DNA from: Lagopus muta
Lineage: Eukaryota > Chordata > Aves > Galliformes > Phasianidae
Assembly: GCF_023343835.1 (NCBI RefSeq)
Contig: NC_064437.1
Coordinates: 18,719,501 to 18,783,500 of the forward strand
Length of the DNA: 64,000 nt
Direction of reading: 5' to 3'
This document shows positions 13,101 through 25,760 of this stretch, one piece after another. A program made the position numbers and the translations under genes. Numbering within the stretch: position 1 is the first letter of the stretch; every line of letters begins with the position of its first letter. The notes under the pieces are model-generated. The model searched no databases and was not told where the DNA came from. It saw only the letters and a list, made by a program, of their open reading frames with translations.

Positions 13101-16100
13101 CTTTTAAAAGTTAATTAGTCTGCTCTGAATATGAACAAATCAATAACAACATTTTTATCTTATAACCTTTGAACAAAGAGTAGCACAAATAGTTTCGGTT
13201 CTTTTCCTGTGAGTAGATTTAAATGAGAAATGTATAAATACGGGGAGACCCTCTGTAATATGGATAAATATTTATTTGCATAGATCTGTCTTACAAATAT
13301 AAAGTTCTTAAAAATACTACACTGATCTATTTGTAATATTTTTTGAAGTTGAAAGTGAGAGATAGGTTGTCTGGAAGGCAGTGAACTTTTTACCTGTTTT
13401 AATTAATGTTATTTTTTAGTTCAGAAGAGCCGGTGAAAGAAGAAGAGAAGAGAGAACCAAGCTGTCTTAAAATAGAGAATGGAATTGCACCTAGCCATGG
13501 GTTAATATTTTCAATTTTTAACTTATTTGTTCTGTTAAGGTCTATTTTGTAGTAAGTGTTATATTCTGTTGAACAAGAGAGAATGTAGTAGTAGTAGTTT
13601 TGTTTTATAGAGTACTGCTTTTCTACATTTGTAGCTGTAGGCATTTTTTTCGTAAAGATAACATTCATAGTTCTTCAAATTTAGGAGTCTTATGGTTGAA
13701 TAATGACCGATAATTTGAGACGTGAAGCTACAGGTTGCCTCCAAGTCTTATAGTGCAGTTTGTTGCTTTCTCAGGAGTTTAAGAGCTGAGTGGGCTCTCT
13801 TAGACAGTTTGGTCTTTTTTTTTTTTCTCTGTTTGTATTTTTGCCTACTTGAAGAATAATTTTCTTTTGGGGCTGATTAATCCAGTGCTTGGAGTTTTGG
13901 GTTTATGATGTTGGAAGATGTTGGTTCTGTCCTGTGTTTGTTAGACTTTCTGTATGTGTAGTTACTTAGTTTCCTTGTGTCCAAGCCCAGTAAATCTGGT
14001 ATATGATAGGGGACGTTCTATTCCCCAGTGCTAAAAACATAATGTGGGTGGCCCAGCCAGTCAAAATGGTATGTAACTGTTCTAGGGAGAATGGTAATAT
14101 GTCAGTGATATTTCAGATTTAACTAACAGCTAAAATTTTTAGTAACCATTAATTGTTATCAGCTATTTTATGGCAATGCAGCTAAGATTCATTGTTTTTA
14201 TTATTCTTCCTCAGCCTCACATTTCCCATCAATTCTTGCCTCAAGTATCTGTATCCACCACCTTCAAGCACAATTCTAGCAAATATAGCAAATGCCTTGG
14301 CAAGCGTGCCCAAGTTTTATGTCCAGGTAAGTAGGGGGGGGAAGAAAACAGCAAAAAAAGGAAGTATGAAAATAAAAATGAAAACATGTCCTTTTTCCTC
14401 TTCTAGTTATCTGTAGAAATAATTTTTTACATACTAAATAAAAGTTAGCTGTCCTGTGATACTTTTAAACAGTGTTAGTTCTTGGCTATGTTGAGACTTC
14501 ATTGACCAGAACTATCGGTTACTTTGCTGATGTGGAATTCTGAACTATGAGCACTTGTAATTTCATACTGAGATGTTTTATGTACTTCTTACTAGCCTTT
14601 TCAGGGTATTGCTTGTATTTACTCGTATTGTTGCATCTCATTTGCTGGCTTTCACATTTTTTGGTAACCTGTGTGGTTGTACTGTCATTAAAACTACTGA
14701 TTTCTACCTGTCAGAAGTAATCAGCTGTGATATCTAGCAAGGAACTGTATTTATTTCTCTAATGGAGGTATTTCTTACCTTGAATCATTTCAGGTACTTC
14801 ATCTGATGAATAAAATGAATCTTCCTCCGCCTTTTGGACCAATTACTGCTCGCCCTCCCATGGTAACTTTTAAAATATATGTATTTAGGTACAGGAAAAA
14901 GGATTCACAATTTAAAATATAAGAAGTGTGGTAAGAGATCCAAAGTTCAAACTTGTAAAAGTGATTTTGTATGTAGGTATTTCCTTGTAATATGTGGTTT
15001 CCACACTCTTAGTGAAAAATCAGATTCCTTTCATGAAATCCTCGCTGCTTATAGAAATGGTGTAGTTTTGACAGCTGTTGGAATGTTCAGTGTATAAACT
15101 GAAATTGTTTAGTAGCTCAGGGCTCCTTTTCTGTGTTCTGGAAAAAAGTCCTTAGGACCACACGCAATGTTAAAAAACCAAAGAAACAAAACAAAAAAAC
15201 CCATAAACCCCTGCAATAGAAAAGTTTAAATGTGCTGTAAAAAGCCATTTCTTACTATCTTGTAATGTATCGCCTTGGCTTTTTACTATATATACAAAGG
15301 AAAACAAGATGCACAAAATCTTTACTTAAAAATCTTTCATCACTTTTTTTTACATTCTGCTTATTACCAGTATGAAGAGTATTTACCAGTGCCTGTGCCA
15401 CCCCCACCAATTCCACCTTTGCCTCCTGAGGAGCCTCCTTTGCCTGAAGAGGAAGAAGAGCAAGTCTCTAGTGGAGATGAATCAGAATATGAAAGTGATA
15501 ACGCAGAGGAAAAAGAGAGGTGTGCATTTTACAGTCTTAATACATACTTTTTACTTCTCTGGATACTTGTTCAGCCACTGGTTAAATCTCTGAACACTTG
15601 CAGCCTATAGATAGTCTTCCCGATGTGTTACAAAGCTCCATAGTAAGTGAAAAATGGAGGGATAGTGCTGTTTTGAATGACAGTAGGAGGGTGAGTGTGG
15701 CAATGTGTGCACAGAAGTTAGAATTTCTTACTTTGGAGAAAAAAAAAAAAAAAAAAAAACCAATCCAAAAACTCATAATGAAAAGAGAGTGCAGTATAAT
15801 GAATGAAGCAATGAATTGTTTTCTGGTTTTCTTCAGTTTTCCACATTTTTAGAGAGTAAATTACTCAGCCTAAATAATTTTGTCTGACTTCCAAAATGTT
15901 CTTTGTACATTGAGTGTATATTGCTAGGACAAACAGTAATGGGAGGAGGTTGTGATTCTCTCGCAGGCTTGGGAATAAATTACATTAGAGCTGTTTTTAG
16001 GCCTTAAAACAATACTCAATGAAGAAATTGTTGTCTTCATCTGCTACTAAAACTGAAATATATGAGTTATGTTCAGAAAAATACATGCATTGACAAATAA

Positions 16101-19100
16101 ATTCTGAAAAGTTGCATTTCAGGGGCTTAGAGGAAGGGAGAAGGGCTGCATTTGCAAGTGAGCATTCTCAAATAAAATGTAAACCAATTTGGATCTTTTT
16201 TAACTTCGTTTTATTTATAATAGAATGACCAAATTGATGGAATTAGCGACCCTTCAACCTAAAAGACCAATAAACACGAAGAAGCGTGGTGTTAGAAAAA
16301 GGCAAAGAATTAGGGACTTACTGAATGTTCCCACATGTACTCCCCACAGGTTTGTATTATTTTTCTGCTTGCATATTTTCAGAAAAATTATTCTTTTTGC
16401 TTAGTGTCTTTCCCTGCATCATGTTTTCTATAGTGTTGTTTTAATGAAAGTATTCTCTGGTATGTAAGTTGGGCCTAATTGCTAGCAAGGTAGCGTTGTT
16501 GTGTAGTATGAACTGAAGTCTGTTTAACAACCACAGTATTAAAGTTCTATCTCTTTCTCTTGCTATCAAAAGAACATTTTTCATAAAAAAAATAAAAACA
16601 ATTTCATGTTACAGTGCTGATAGAAGTGATCTGTACGTATTGCTTGAGGCAATTCTGAGAAACAAAAAAACGGGGGGGGGAGGAGGAGAAAAAGAGCTGA
16701 TTTTGTTCAGATCATCTTGATTTTTGAAATTGCAGTACTGTGGCAGAGTAGCCACCAGAGTTTCTATCTAGTGATAATCAGCTGCAATTGGGTTGGAATA
16801 TTTTTCACACTGTGTGAGAGCAACATCAATGCCACTTACGAAAAGCTATCAGTAACCTAAATAAGAAAAATAAGTGCCTGTCCGAATGTTTAACACGTTG
16901 TTGTTTTAAACAGTAATTTGCACCCTACCCTGTCGCCTTCAGATGTCTTTGAGCAACCACAGCATGTAGGTCTTAAAAAGATCGAGTTCCATATTACTAC
17001 TGACATCCCATCTGTTCTTCAGATAAATTCGGAAAGAGAAGAAAAAAATGGTAAGCATGTGTACTTCAGATTTATCTAATGTCAACTTCATGTGGTTTCA
17101 GTATGCTGATGGCTGCTAAAATTCAGACCAGACAATCCTGTTCTTCTTTTGTATTGGAGAAGATTCCATAGATAGTATACATCAGAGTTTAAGAACACCA
17201 CCTTGCATCTTGTCTGCATTTGTTGCTTTTCGTGTGTTAAAGAGAGCTCAGTGCTTCCATGTAATGCAGGATGTGGAGCATTTTAAAGTCTTTCTGTCCT
17301 TGTAGTATGTATGTTTATGGTGAATTGCACCTTTTCTTAAAAGTTTTTAAACTTTATGTTGCCTGTAGCAAGTACAGTACAAATGTATTCTCACTATTAT
17401 ATATCTTGTAATTGAATGGATCAAGCTAATCTTAGGTGTTCTTTTTCCAGCTCTTAGAGAGTAGTATTAAGATGGTTGCCAGCTTCTTCTCTGTGCTACA
17501 CTGATAATCTGCAGTAAAAATGCAGGACAGTGCCAGCAGTGAGGGTGTGGTGGTTTCTTATAGGGCTATGGTTTGTCTGTGTATTTCAGTATTTTAGAGC
17601 TTCTTTAAATGAAAATACAGGCTTTGAATAGCAGGGCTAGTTTTAATGTAACAGGCACGTGCTGTGACTTGTCTTGGTACTGCAGTTGATTTTGTAGAAC
17701 AAATTGTATTTGTCCAGTCCGGAATTAATAGAACTTTCCTTAAGGATGTGTTCAGATTTCTTTACAGAGTCTGCTATAATTAAATATTAATAAAAGGAAT
17801 ATACTCTTTTTGCTTGCTCTCCTTCCTCTTGTGAATAATCATACGACCTTCTTGTATAATGTGTTCAAATGACAGATCTTTGTGCTACCACAGAAGAAAT
17901 CAATAATACAGGATTTGGAAGAATTTTCCCAACTCCTAGCTCAAATGATAAAATGGAAATAGAGGAAGAAGATGATGAAATACCATCAGAGTTTATTTCT
18001 AGAAGAGAACTAGAGAAAAACAGACTTTCTAGAGAAGGTACAACTGTGACAATAAATTATGTAATAGAAGCTGTTTACTTTGTTGTAATAAAAAGTTTAA
18101 GTATTTTCTGCATTAATTTGCTATATGTACTTTAATAATTTGTTTTATTCTTAGCAAAAAAAATAACTGTCTATTTTTCTGTCTTCTTCAAGAAATGGAA
18201 AAATTTTCTGTTTTTAAAAACTATGAGCCAGGTGAACCAAATTGCCGGATATACGTGAAGAATTTGGCTAAACAAGTGCAAGAAAAGGTATGTAAAGAAG
18301 AAAAAATAAATATTTCTCATAAAGGCTTTTCAGCAGCTTTCTGAAATCAGCCCTTTAATTCCAGGATCTCAAGTTCATTTTTGGAAGATATGTTGACTTT
18401 GAGTCTGAACTGGAACGAAATATGTAAGTTAAAATGAAGTCTTTGATGTTAACTTTTTCATATTGGTGAGAATTGTAATTTGAAAACCAGTTATTTCTAC
18501 TTTTCTTTCTGGTGCTGCTTCTTTATTGGTTGAGGAAACAATGCTTCACATGTGAAGACATTGTCACAAGTACAGAAATAGGATTATTGTCCAGTTTCTA
18601 AAGACTACTATTTTGCCTTTATATTTTAGTTACTAAATATACTATTTTGTTGAGCAATGCGTAATGAATACAGCATGAACGATTGTGTGAATCTAGTGAT
18701 TTAGCATATCTGATATTTACTACAGTTGGACACAGATTTACCATCCTGCAGTTTAGTGCAGCCTTTACTAAACAGCATCTCCTAGGCAAAATGTAAGTGG
18801 TCTTCAGTGGCATAATTCCTGCATGTAGGTATTGCATCCATATCGGCTATTTCAGCTTGAAGTAGGAGCATTGTATCAGAGTTTTGAAATATGAAGGCGT
18901 TAGAAAAAACAAACCATATAGTAGGAGTTAAATCCATCTGGTGTTCACAAGTGGTATGCCCCAGAGGTTGCTATTGGACCCTCCCTGGTCAGATGGGATG
19001 AAGATCAACAAGACCAGGTGCCAGTTTCTGCTCTTTGGTCACAACAACCCCCGGCAATGCCTGGGGCAGAGTGGCTGGAAGACTGCATGGAAGAAATGAA

Positions 19101-20659
19101 CCTGGGGGTGTTGGTTGATCTTGGCTGAAGATGAGCCAGCAGTGTGCCCAGGTGGCCAAGAAGACCAGTGCCATCCTGGCTTCTATCAGAAATGGTGGTG
19201 CCAGCAGGAGCAGGGAAGTGATCTTTCATCCCTCTGTAGTCAGCCCTGGTGAGGCCACATCTCAAGTACTGTGTTCAGTTCTGGACCCCTTGCTACAGAA
19301 AGACATTGAGGCCCTGGGGTGTGTCCAGAGAAGGGCTACAAAGCCGATGAGGTGTCTGGAGCACAAGCCTTAGGAATGGCTGACAGAACTGGGATTTTTT
19401 AGTCTGGAGAAGAGGAGGCTCAGGGATGATCTTATCACTCTCTATGACTCCCTGAAAAGAGGTGCTGGTGAGATGGGGGGTCGACATCTTCTCTGTGGAC
19501 GAGAGGGAATGGCCTCAAGTTGCGCCAGGGGTGATTCAGGTTGGACACTAGGAAAAAGTTTTCTCCAAAAGAATGGTGAAGCACTGGAATGGGCCCAGGA
19601 GAATGGTGGAGTCATTGTCTTTGGAGGTGTTCAAGTAACGCTTAAATGTTGTAATGAGGGACATGGTTTAGTGGGGAAATATTGGGTGAATGATCGGACT
19701 GGATGATTTTTGGGGTTGTTTCCAACCTTAGTGATTCTGTGATTCTATTCTATGATTTCCTAATTCTCTGTTTTTTCCTCTAGGTTCGATATACGTTTAA
19801 TGAAAGAAGGCCGTATGAAGGGTCAGGCTTTCATTGGACTTCCTAATGAAAAAGCAGCTGCTAAAGCTTTAAAAGAAGCAAATGGATACGTCTTATTTGA
19901 AAAACCCATGGTCGTTGTATCTTTTTCTTCAAATGTTTACATCACATTCTTTTTGAATTGTCTGTCAGTATCTAGTTTTGCCTTCTTAGAGGCTTTTGTT
20001 AGAAATCTGCAGGAAGAAGAGAGATGTTACAAAAACTAGACAGAAGAACCTAATGTACTATTGTAGAATTTATATCTTAAAAATGTATAGGGACACCATT
20101 TGTGAAATAGGAAAGTAAATAGCCTTACTTAAGATTTAATTATTTTTCTGTTCTTTGCTCTTTGATGCTGCAAGCCCAATCCAAAAGACAGTTTAAGGTG
20201 TATAGCCATTGCATTTAAATTATGTAGGGCTTTTGAGTTATTTAAACCTGTGTTTGCAGAATTGGGAGATGAAGTGTTTGTTTTGTTTTCTTGGTTGGCT
20301 GTTTTGTTTTGTTTTTTTTATAATTGCATACAGATTAGTTACTTTGGGGGCATATGTATCGTGTTGGGGTTTCTACACTTCTTTGATTGGATTGCCTTGT
20401 TGTTTCAGTTTGAAATCTTCGCATCCTTTCTTATTGCTGAATTAAATGTTCCAAATGTTCCAGTTTTTTATGAGCTCTAGGATATGCTCTCTTGAAGCAT
20501 GCTGCAGATCAGTGAGGTCCTATCTTTGACTAGGATTGTGTTGCTTCTTGATTGACTTGTGTTTATCGTTGACACTTGTAGTCCTTAACAGAACCTCAGC
20601 AATTTGCTCGTTCAGCTAGACCAAAGCAGGATTCCAATGAAGTGAAAAGAAAAAAGTAG
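10180..20659 (+). CDS. RNPC3: RNPC3, U11/U12 small nuclear ribonucleoprotein 65 kDa protein
   Basis: Spliced coding exons: 10180-10383, 10735-10782, 12272-12390, 13420-13500, 14215-14326, 14794-14862, 15371-15519, 16224-16349, 16914-17050, 17876-18037, 18193-18287, 18365-18423, 19784-19916, 20600-20659. Phases join without a stop to 517 codons plus stop, the usual length of vertebrate RNPC3. The N-terminal RRM covers about residues 31-106 (LLVRHLP and HTAFATF as RNP motifs). A proline-rich, then acidic segment lies in exon 7. The C-terminal RRM is at about 418-500 (CRIYVKNLA and GQAFIGLP), and the tail is basic. In the minor spliceosome the C-terminal RRM binds the 3' stem-loop of U12 snRNA and the N-terminal part contacts the U11-59K protein, bridging U11 and U12 in the nucleus. 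The start is the first ATG in a good context; a TTG upstream in frame is ignored. All introns are GT-AG; the last one has U12-type signals. Confidence 0.96.
10538..10605 (-). mobile_element. CR1 3'-end fragment in RNPC3 intron 1
   Basis: AGAATCATAGAGTCGTTTGA followed by text close to the CR1 3' terminal consensus in reverse orientation, ending near CCCCTGTAATGCAG. It is short and old. Confidence 0.7.
11531..11660 (-). mobile_element. Decayed CR1 fragment in RNPC3 intron 2
   Basis: The phrase TCATCTGGTCCGACCTGTG and its surroundings match the reverse-oriented 3' region of CR1. It is more divergent than the copy at 7404. Confidence 0.55.
18945..19757 (+). mobile_element. CR1 LINE 3' portion in RNPC3 intron 12
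   Basis: About 0.8 kb of CR1 in the sense orientation. It carries recognisable C-terminal reverse-transcriptase text (SQQCAQVAKKTSAILASIRN in one frame near 19137) and ends in the typical GATTCTGTGATTCTATTCTA 3' terminus. The end lies only about 27 bases before the acceptor of exon 13 (19784), so the branch-point region of that intron must sit inside or at the edge of the insert. Confidence 0.9.
19917..20599 (+). other. U12-type intron between RNPC3 exons 13 and 14
   Basis: The donor reads GTATCTTTT, one mismatch from the U12 5' splice-site consensus GTATCCTTT. Upstream of the acceptor lies TCCTTAAC at 20582-20589, an exact match to the U12 branch-site core, with the branch adenosine about 12 bases from exon 14 at 20600. 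There is no long polypyrimidine tract between branch site and AG. This combination is diagnostic of minor-class introns. The gene that encodes a minor-spliceosome protein thus appears to need the minor spliceosome for its own last coding splice. Confidence 0.85.
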
Positions 20660-23242
20660 AACATAGCAAAAGGTATGGATTCTTTGCCTAAAAATTACAG
20701 GGTTTTGTATTTCATTTTGTTGCCTTTTTTTTTTGTTTTATTTTTTATAATTGCTTTAGGAATAGTGACAGTAAAAGAGAAATACTCCATACAGTGTTCT
20801 TTTCTTAAATGAGCTCTTCTGTCAGGAAACCAGTTTGCAGGATGTGCAGTTGGTTTAAGAGTAAAGATTGCTTCTTTCTCTGTTTAGAAACCTGGAGTCT
20901 ATTATTTTCCTTATCTTGAGATCCTAGGAGAGTTGTCTGTATTTTCTGATCCTTAATCCTGGGAGATTGGAATTTAGGGACAATGACTTCATGGAATTTG
21001 AGCACTTACATTTTTAGTAGTGTTCTGGGATTTTGGCTTCAAAAGGAGTGGCAGCTTTGCCCTTTCCTGTCCTTACTTAGACCATGCATGCTGTAAAGCT
21101 GTTTCAGATATCAGTTTCCAGCAGTAAACTTGCTTCTGCCACCTCTGTCAATGAGATCTTAGTACGACTACTGCAGCGTCTCTAAAGCTTGTCTGATTTA
21201 GGGAATGTTTGTGTTTCTGAAAGTATTACTTAATAATGCAGTAATTGAGACTTGCTTTGCTACGGAGTGCACAAGTGCTGATATTTTTAACATTTGTCTA
21301 AACTGATGAGAAATTAACTTTCTGCTAAAAGTAATCATATCGTACATCTTTACTTCACTAGTGCTTACTCTTAAGTATTTGCTTTATGCTAAAGTAACTG
21401 AAGCAAAATTGTGGGAATTTTTGTGGCCTCCAAAAATTTGGGTTGTGAACTGTCTCAGATTTGCACCAGTTACTTCAGATGCTACCACAGAAACGCTCAG
21501 TTCTCAGCCTGCACTCTGATAAAGTAGCAAGCTCAAATTTGAAGAGCATTTTATCTGAATTACATGTTATGATTGAATGTCACTCTGGTTATCCATCTCC
21601 TTACATCAGAACTTAAAGCTTCGGTTGAGTGCTTTAGAAAAGTACTGCTTACTCCTTTATGTTTCTTAATCCGAATGTCTTGGTTATTATTTAGAAAAAA
21701 AAAAAAGATAAAAAAACAAAATCAATTTTGAAGTTTGAAATGTGAACGACTGATTTTAATTTCAGAAAATTGTTTTCATTCCCTTGGTATTGTTATTGTG
21801 AGGGTAGTATTTCTATTAATGATAGCTATCTTTTATTTTATAAAAGATGACTTGTTCTTACAGGTGTTTTTCTGTACTGTTTTTTGAAAGCAGACGAATG
21901 AGCCTTGATTTTGAGCTGTGAGAAACGAGGGTGTGCAGAAGTGTTTCAATTTTTTTCTTATTCCTTCCTAGTTAAATAAAAAGTATTAGTTATATTTTCT
22001 CCAGGATGTGATAAGAATGTTATTAAAGTTGTTTTAAATGGAAAGAGGAAATTTGAAGTATTTTTAACTGGTGGAAAGCTTTCTGTGTGAACTCTGAACT
22101 GTAATTCTGGCATGTCATGTATTTCCAACCAGCTTAATGCATTAAATTTGATTCTGACTTTACCAAACATGCTAAATAATACTTGAATAGCGGAAAGAAA
22201 ATAACCAGGTGCTTACTATGTTATTAATCATATTGACGATCAACTCAGAAGCTTTTTTTTAAAATGAGCAAACGCTCAAGACATACCTGAACATCTGAAA
22301 GCCTGCATGGGTTGCTTCAGTTTAATGGCTTTAGTAAATGGTGCACAGGACTTCTTCCACGCCTTCACTGTTTATATGTGACAGTCACATAGTGCATCAC
22401 AAACTAATTGAAATCCGTAAGAATCCTAGGCTAAGTACAAATCATTCCTTTACAGATCACAAATTACTTGCACACTAATGATGAGGCAGAACCCTTTTTC
22501 TGCATCGAATGTGTTTTCCTGTGTCTGCTGGAATAATCTGATAAATGCTAATTTGTGATGCAGAATTCCATTATATAAATCCGAAATCCATGCAGATACC
22601 TGGGGAACTTGAAGTACGATTTGTATCACAGTGTTTTTTTTCTTCTGTAAGAAAATTGAATTAAGAATTTATTGATTAATTCATAAACATTATTTATTAC
22701 TTTCTCTACAAATATTGTTTCTTTGGTAGAGAAAGCAACACACAATGGTTTATAAAAACACTGTGTGACTTACTGCTAACTGAAATGCCTTTTTCTTGAT
22801 GAACGACAAAAATGTCAGTTAGCATTTGGAGTGACTGTTTTTCTGTGGGTAAAATATAGTTTTTTGGTATAAGAATTATGTAAAAGAAACTGATGCTGAG
22901 AGGTCGTCAGCTTCTTTGTAGAGAAGAAGTGACCTGAAAGCCTGCATTGAGTGGAAGCGTGTTTGGGTTTTGGATCTGATGGAGAAAGTGAGTCTGTAAA
23001 ATGTCAAAGACCTGAGGAAGAATTAATAAAACAAGAATCTGCTGTTGTCAAGTATAGTTAAAGTTATCAAAAGATGGATTTACTTTTGAATACAGAGTTA
23101 CTGATGGTGGGTTCACCAGACTGGGTCAAAAGTATATTTATTAAGTTATACCTTTTTGTTTATGATAGGCAGCATAAATTTAATGTGTGTGCAATTTTGA
23201 GAATTAAATAAAATTAAACAACATTCTGCTGTTCTTCTTTAG
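20660..23242 (+). other. RNPC3 3' UTR, or alternative 3' UTR intron
   Basis: Thirteen bases after the stop codon is a donor-like AAAAG/GTATGG (GT at 20673). A matching acceptor with a pyrimidine tract ends in CTTCTTTAG at 23242. If unspliced, the transcript can stop at poly(A) signals AATAAA at 21975, 23025 or 23207. If spliced, a 2.57 kb intron is removed and the UTR continues at 23243. Because the splice lies within 50 bases of the stop, it would not by itself trigger nonsense-mediated decay. No other gene is seen here. Confidence 0.6.
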
Positions 23243-24362
23243 AAACATTCCTGCGTATATACTGCAATAATACTGTCATGCAGAGTGTATCCTTTCTTGT
23301 TGTATCCTTTTATGTGCAATGTTTCCTATAGCACTCAACCACCTCTAATTTCTCACCTAGAATAGGTTTGGGGAGGAGCTTATGCATTTTAAAGCCTGAA
23401 TTAATCTATCAATTTAAAAGTAGAACTTTTTCAGGGGGGGGAAAAAGAAGAGTTATCTCTTTTTATCTGTTATCTGTTGGGTGAATAGTTGAAGTGAACT
23501 TTCCTAATCTTAAAAGGTGGCTTTCACCTTTCTCTTCAAAGGTCATATCATTTATTTCATTTCTGATACAGTTCCTTAGCTTGTCTGAGCTAGAAGTGTT
23601 TCACTGGTGTGTGTGGAGCTGTGCTGGGCTCACAGCTGAGGATGTTGTTCTTAAATAAATCACTAGGTTTAAAGTATGTCACAAGGCCACGATTAATGTT
23701 ATCGGAGGGTTGATGTGTTCTTAGAACATTTGATTACTGTTGTCCTACTGTATGAGAAACTGTTGATTTTCAGTTTGTACATTTGTCTTTTGTTTTTGAA
23801 CAGCAAAATCCAACAGTGTCTCACAATGCAGTTACAGAGTTCAGAATTGAATTATTAGTCATGGTTAACATTTTTGTTGTTTCTTTGATTGTTCTCTTCA
23901 ATGAGGTAGTGTTGGTGATGGTGACTTTTTTTTTATTATCATTTTGTATTTGCATTATCATTTTTCATTTACTGTAATACAAAACTAATACATCCTGTAC
24001 CTGCTAAGTCAGTTTTTTTCAGATACTCAGAAGTCTTACAATCTCAACCATCTTTCAGTTTAGTTGTCAAAAGCAAGCATGTCACTGCTAGGATCTAGTT
24101 GTTCATGCTGTTAACACACCTTTGTGATGTTCCAGGTTCCTTTTGCGTTCCATCCCATCCACGAGTTCTCAAGCCTGGCAAGGAAGCAGTACAACCATCG
24201 GGACTCTGGAACTGTGCGTAGAGCATTTCTAAAGTACTTGAGGCAGAGTATAAACTTCCTCATCTTAAAGATTCCAAGTATGTGTGTCAGAAGGCTTACA
24301 TGATAAATGCATGTTAGTTTGCTTTTGAAGTCTCTAATAAATTATTTCTTTTCTCTCGATGT
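23243..24362 (+). other. Alternative distal RNPC3 3' UTR exon
   Basis: It starts at the acceptor before 23243 and contains the tandem U12-type 5' splice sites at 23287-23310. It ends near the poly(A) signal AATAAA at 24336-24341, which is followed by a T/GT-rich downstream element. In mammals the corresponding long-3'-UTR form of the 65K mRNA is kept in the nucleus and lowers protein output; whether the bird does the same is inference from the shared elements. Confidence 0.6.
23287..23310 (+). promoter_or_regulatory. USSE: tandem U12-type 5' splice sites (U11-binding splicing enhancer)
   Basis: Two exact copies of GTATCCTTT, at 23287-23295 and 23302-23310, are separated by six bases. This is the known architecture of the U11 snRNP-binding splicing enhancer of the U11/U12-65K and U11-48K genes: two U11 particles bind and activate a 3' splice site just upstream. 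Here such a site lies 44 bases upstream (AG at 23241-23242). Single GTATCCTT copies occur by chance elsewhere in the window (51, 12606), but the close pair in this position is very unlikely to be random. Confidence 0.9.
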
Positions 24363-24679
24363 TATGTTTTTCTTTTGTTGGGAGGTTTGTGAATGGGAAG
24401 GAGGAGCAAGACGCAAATATTTTAATGCTATTCTTTAAGCTTTGGGATTTTTTTGTTTACCTTTTGCCCAAACTTTGTTGACATTTTGTACAACGTGTTC
24501 AACATGATTTGGGGTGTATGTTCATAGGCACCACTATGAACTTCCTTAAGTCTGATGTTCAGCTCTTAATGAATGGTTCAGGGTAAAACAGCAAGTAAAT
24601 CCAAGGATAATCTCATTTCAGTGTAAATGCTTTTATTTTTCTCGGAGACCAGGCAGACAGTACTAGTGGCATGAACTCA

Positions 24680-25760
24680 TGCTGTCTAATTACCGGTTTC
24701 CTCTGCAATTACCACCGTGGTTTACTCAGGACCACGTTCCAAGGTCACAGCCCTTCTTTGCGGGGCAGCCCGGAGCAGCACGCTGCCAGAGCTGGGGTTG
24801 GGGCGCCGTGCTGGGTGTGACTGACGGGTCGGTGTGGTACATGAAGGGCACTTACATTACATTTCGGGTAGCCGGCGCTCCGAAGGTCGCCTGGTGGCCT
24901 TCCGCTGTCCCCGAGCAGGAAATAGTTTAGTCTGTCACGTCCTTGGTCACGGGCTCCTTTGCGTAAGCCGCTTGTGCGAGCGTGCTGCGCGAGCCTTCCC
25001 GCTGACGCGCGCCCCTACCTACGGGAAGGAGCGCCGGAACGGGATAAAAGGACGGTGCTGCGCGCCTCCAAAGGCGAAGTACTTCATTTAAATTAAAAAA
25101 GAAAAACAACAAAAAGAACGCGCAGATGACCCGCTCTTCAGACTCGTCCGTTGCCAACTCGTTCCCACCGCGGCGCAGCTCCTCAGGCACGCGCACGGCT
25201 GCGGGGCGGCTCGGCGCTGCGGCCGCTCGGAGAGGCGCGTGGGGGGGGCGGCGCCGCGAGCCGAGCGGGAGCGCGCGTGGGAGCGGCGTCCGGCGCTGCA
25301 CGGCCCTGCGGAGCTGCGGCGACCCGACTGTACGGCCCGGTAAGCACCGCGGGGGGGCTGGGAGGTCGGTGCTGTTTCTCCGGCTGGCTGGTTTTGGTGT
25401 TTATCTGCTTGTTCCTTAATTTTTTCGCGGCCTGAAAATATTTTTGGCTTCAACGTATTGTTTTTCTCACCGCAAGTAAATAAACAAAAGCCCTGAACCA
25501 AAACCAATGCCACTCGATTCGGGAATAAATGAATATCTCCTGAAAGGTAAAAATGTGCAGTTTCTGTGGCACGTTAGCTGTTACCGATCAGATAACGCCG
25601 TGCTGGCACGTGGCCGGTACGGAGCTGGCGAGGTTCGCTGCGGCGAAGCTGCGCCGACTCCTCCGGGCTGAGCTCCGGGCGCAGCGCGGGACGCTCCTGC
25701 TGGGGCTGCTGAAGAAACGGTGCTTAAACGGAGCCTTGCTCTGAACTCGGGAGCAAGCGC
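24680..25760. promoter_or_regulatory. Orphan CpG island between RNPC3 and amylase A
   Basis: A G+C- and CpG-rich block in AT-rich surroundings. It contains an ATAAAAG motif near 25044 and a strong donor-like CCCG/GTAAGC at 25339/25340 on the + strand. Long open frames on both strands (for example 24927-25301 and 25088-25513 minus) are what any CpG island gives and do not look like proteins. It could be the first exon of a noncoding transcript or a remote 5' exon of amylase A. I cannot tell which. Confidence 0.55.

Noticed and set aside
24927..25513. Minus-strand frames of 124 and 141 codons and + frames of 94-97 codons
   Set aside because: They are low-complexity Arg/Ala/Gly-rich products of a CpG island, with no family resemblance and no splice context linking them.
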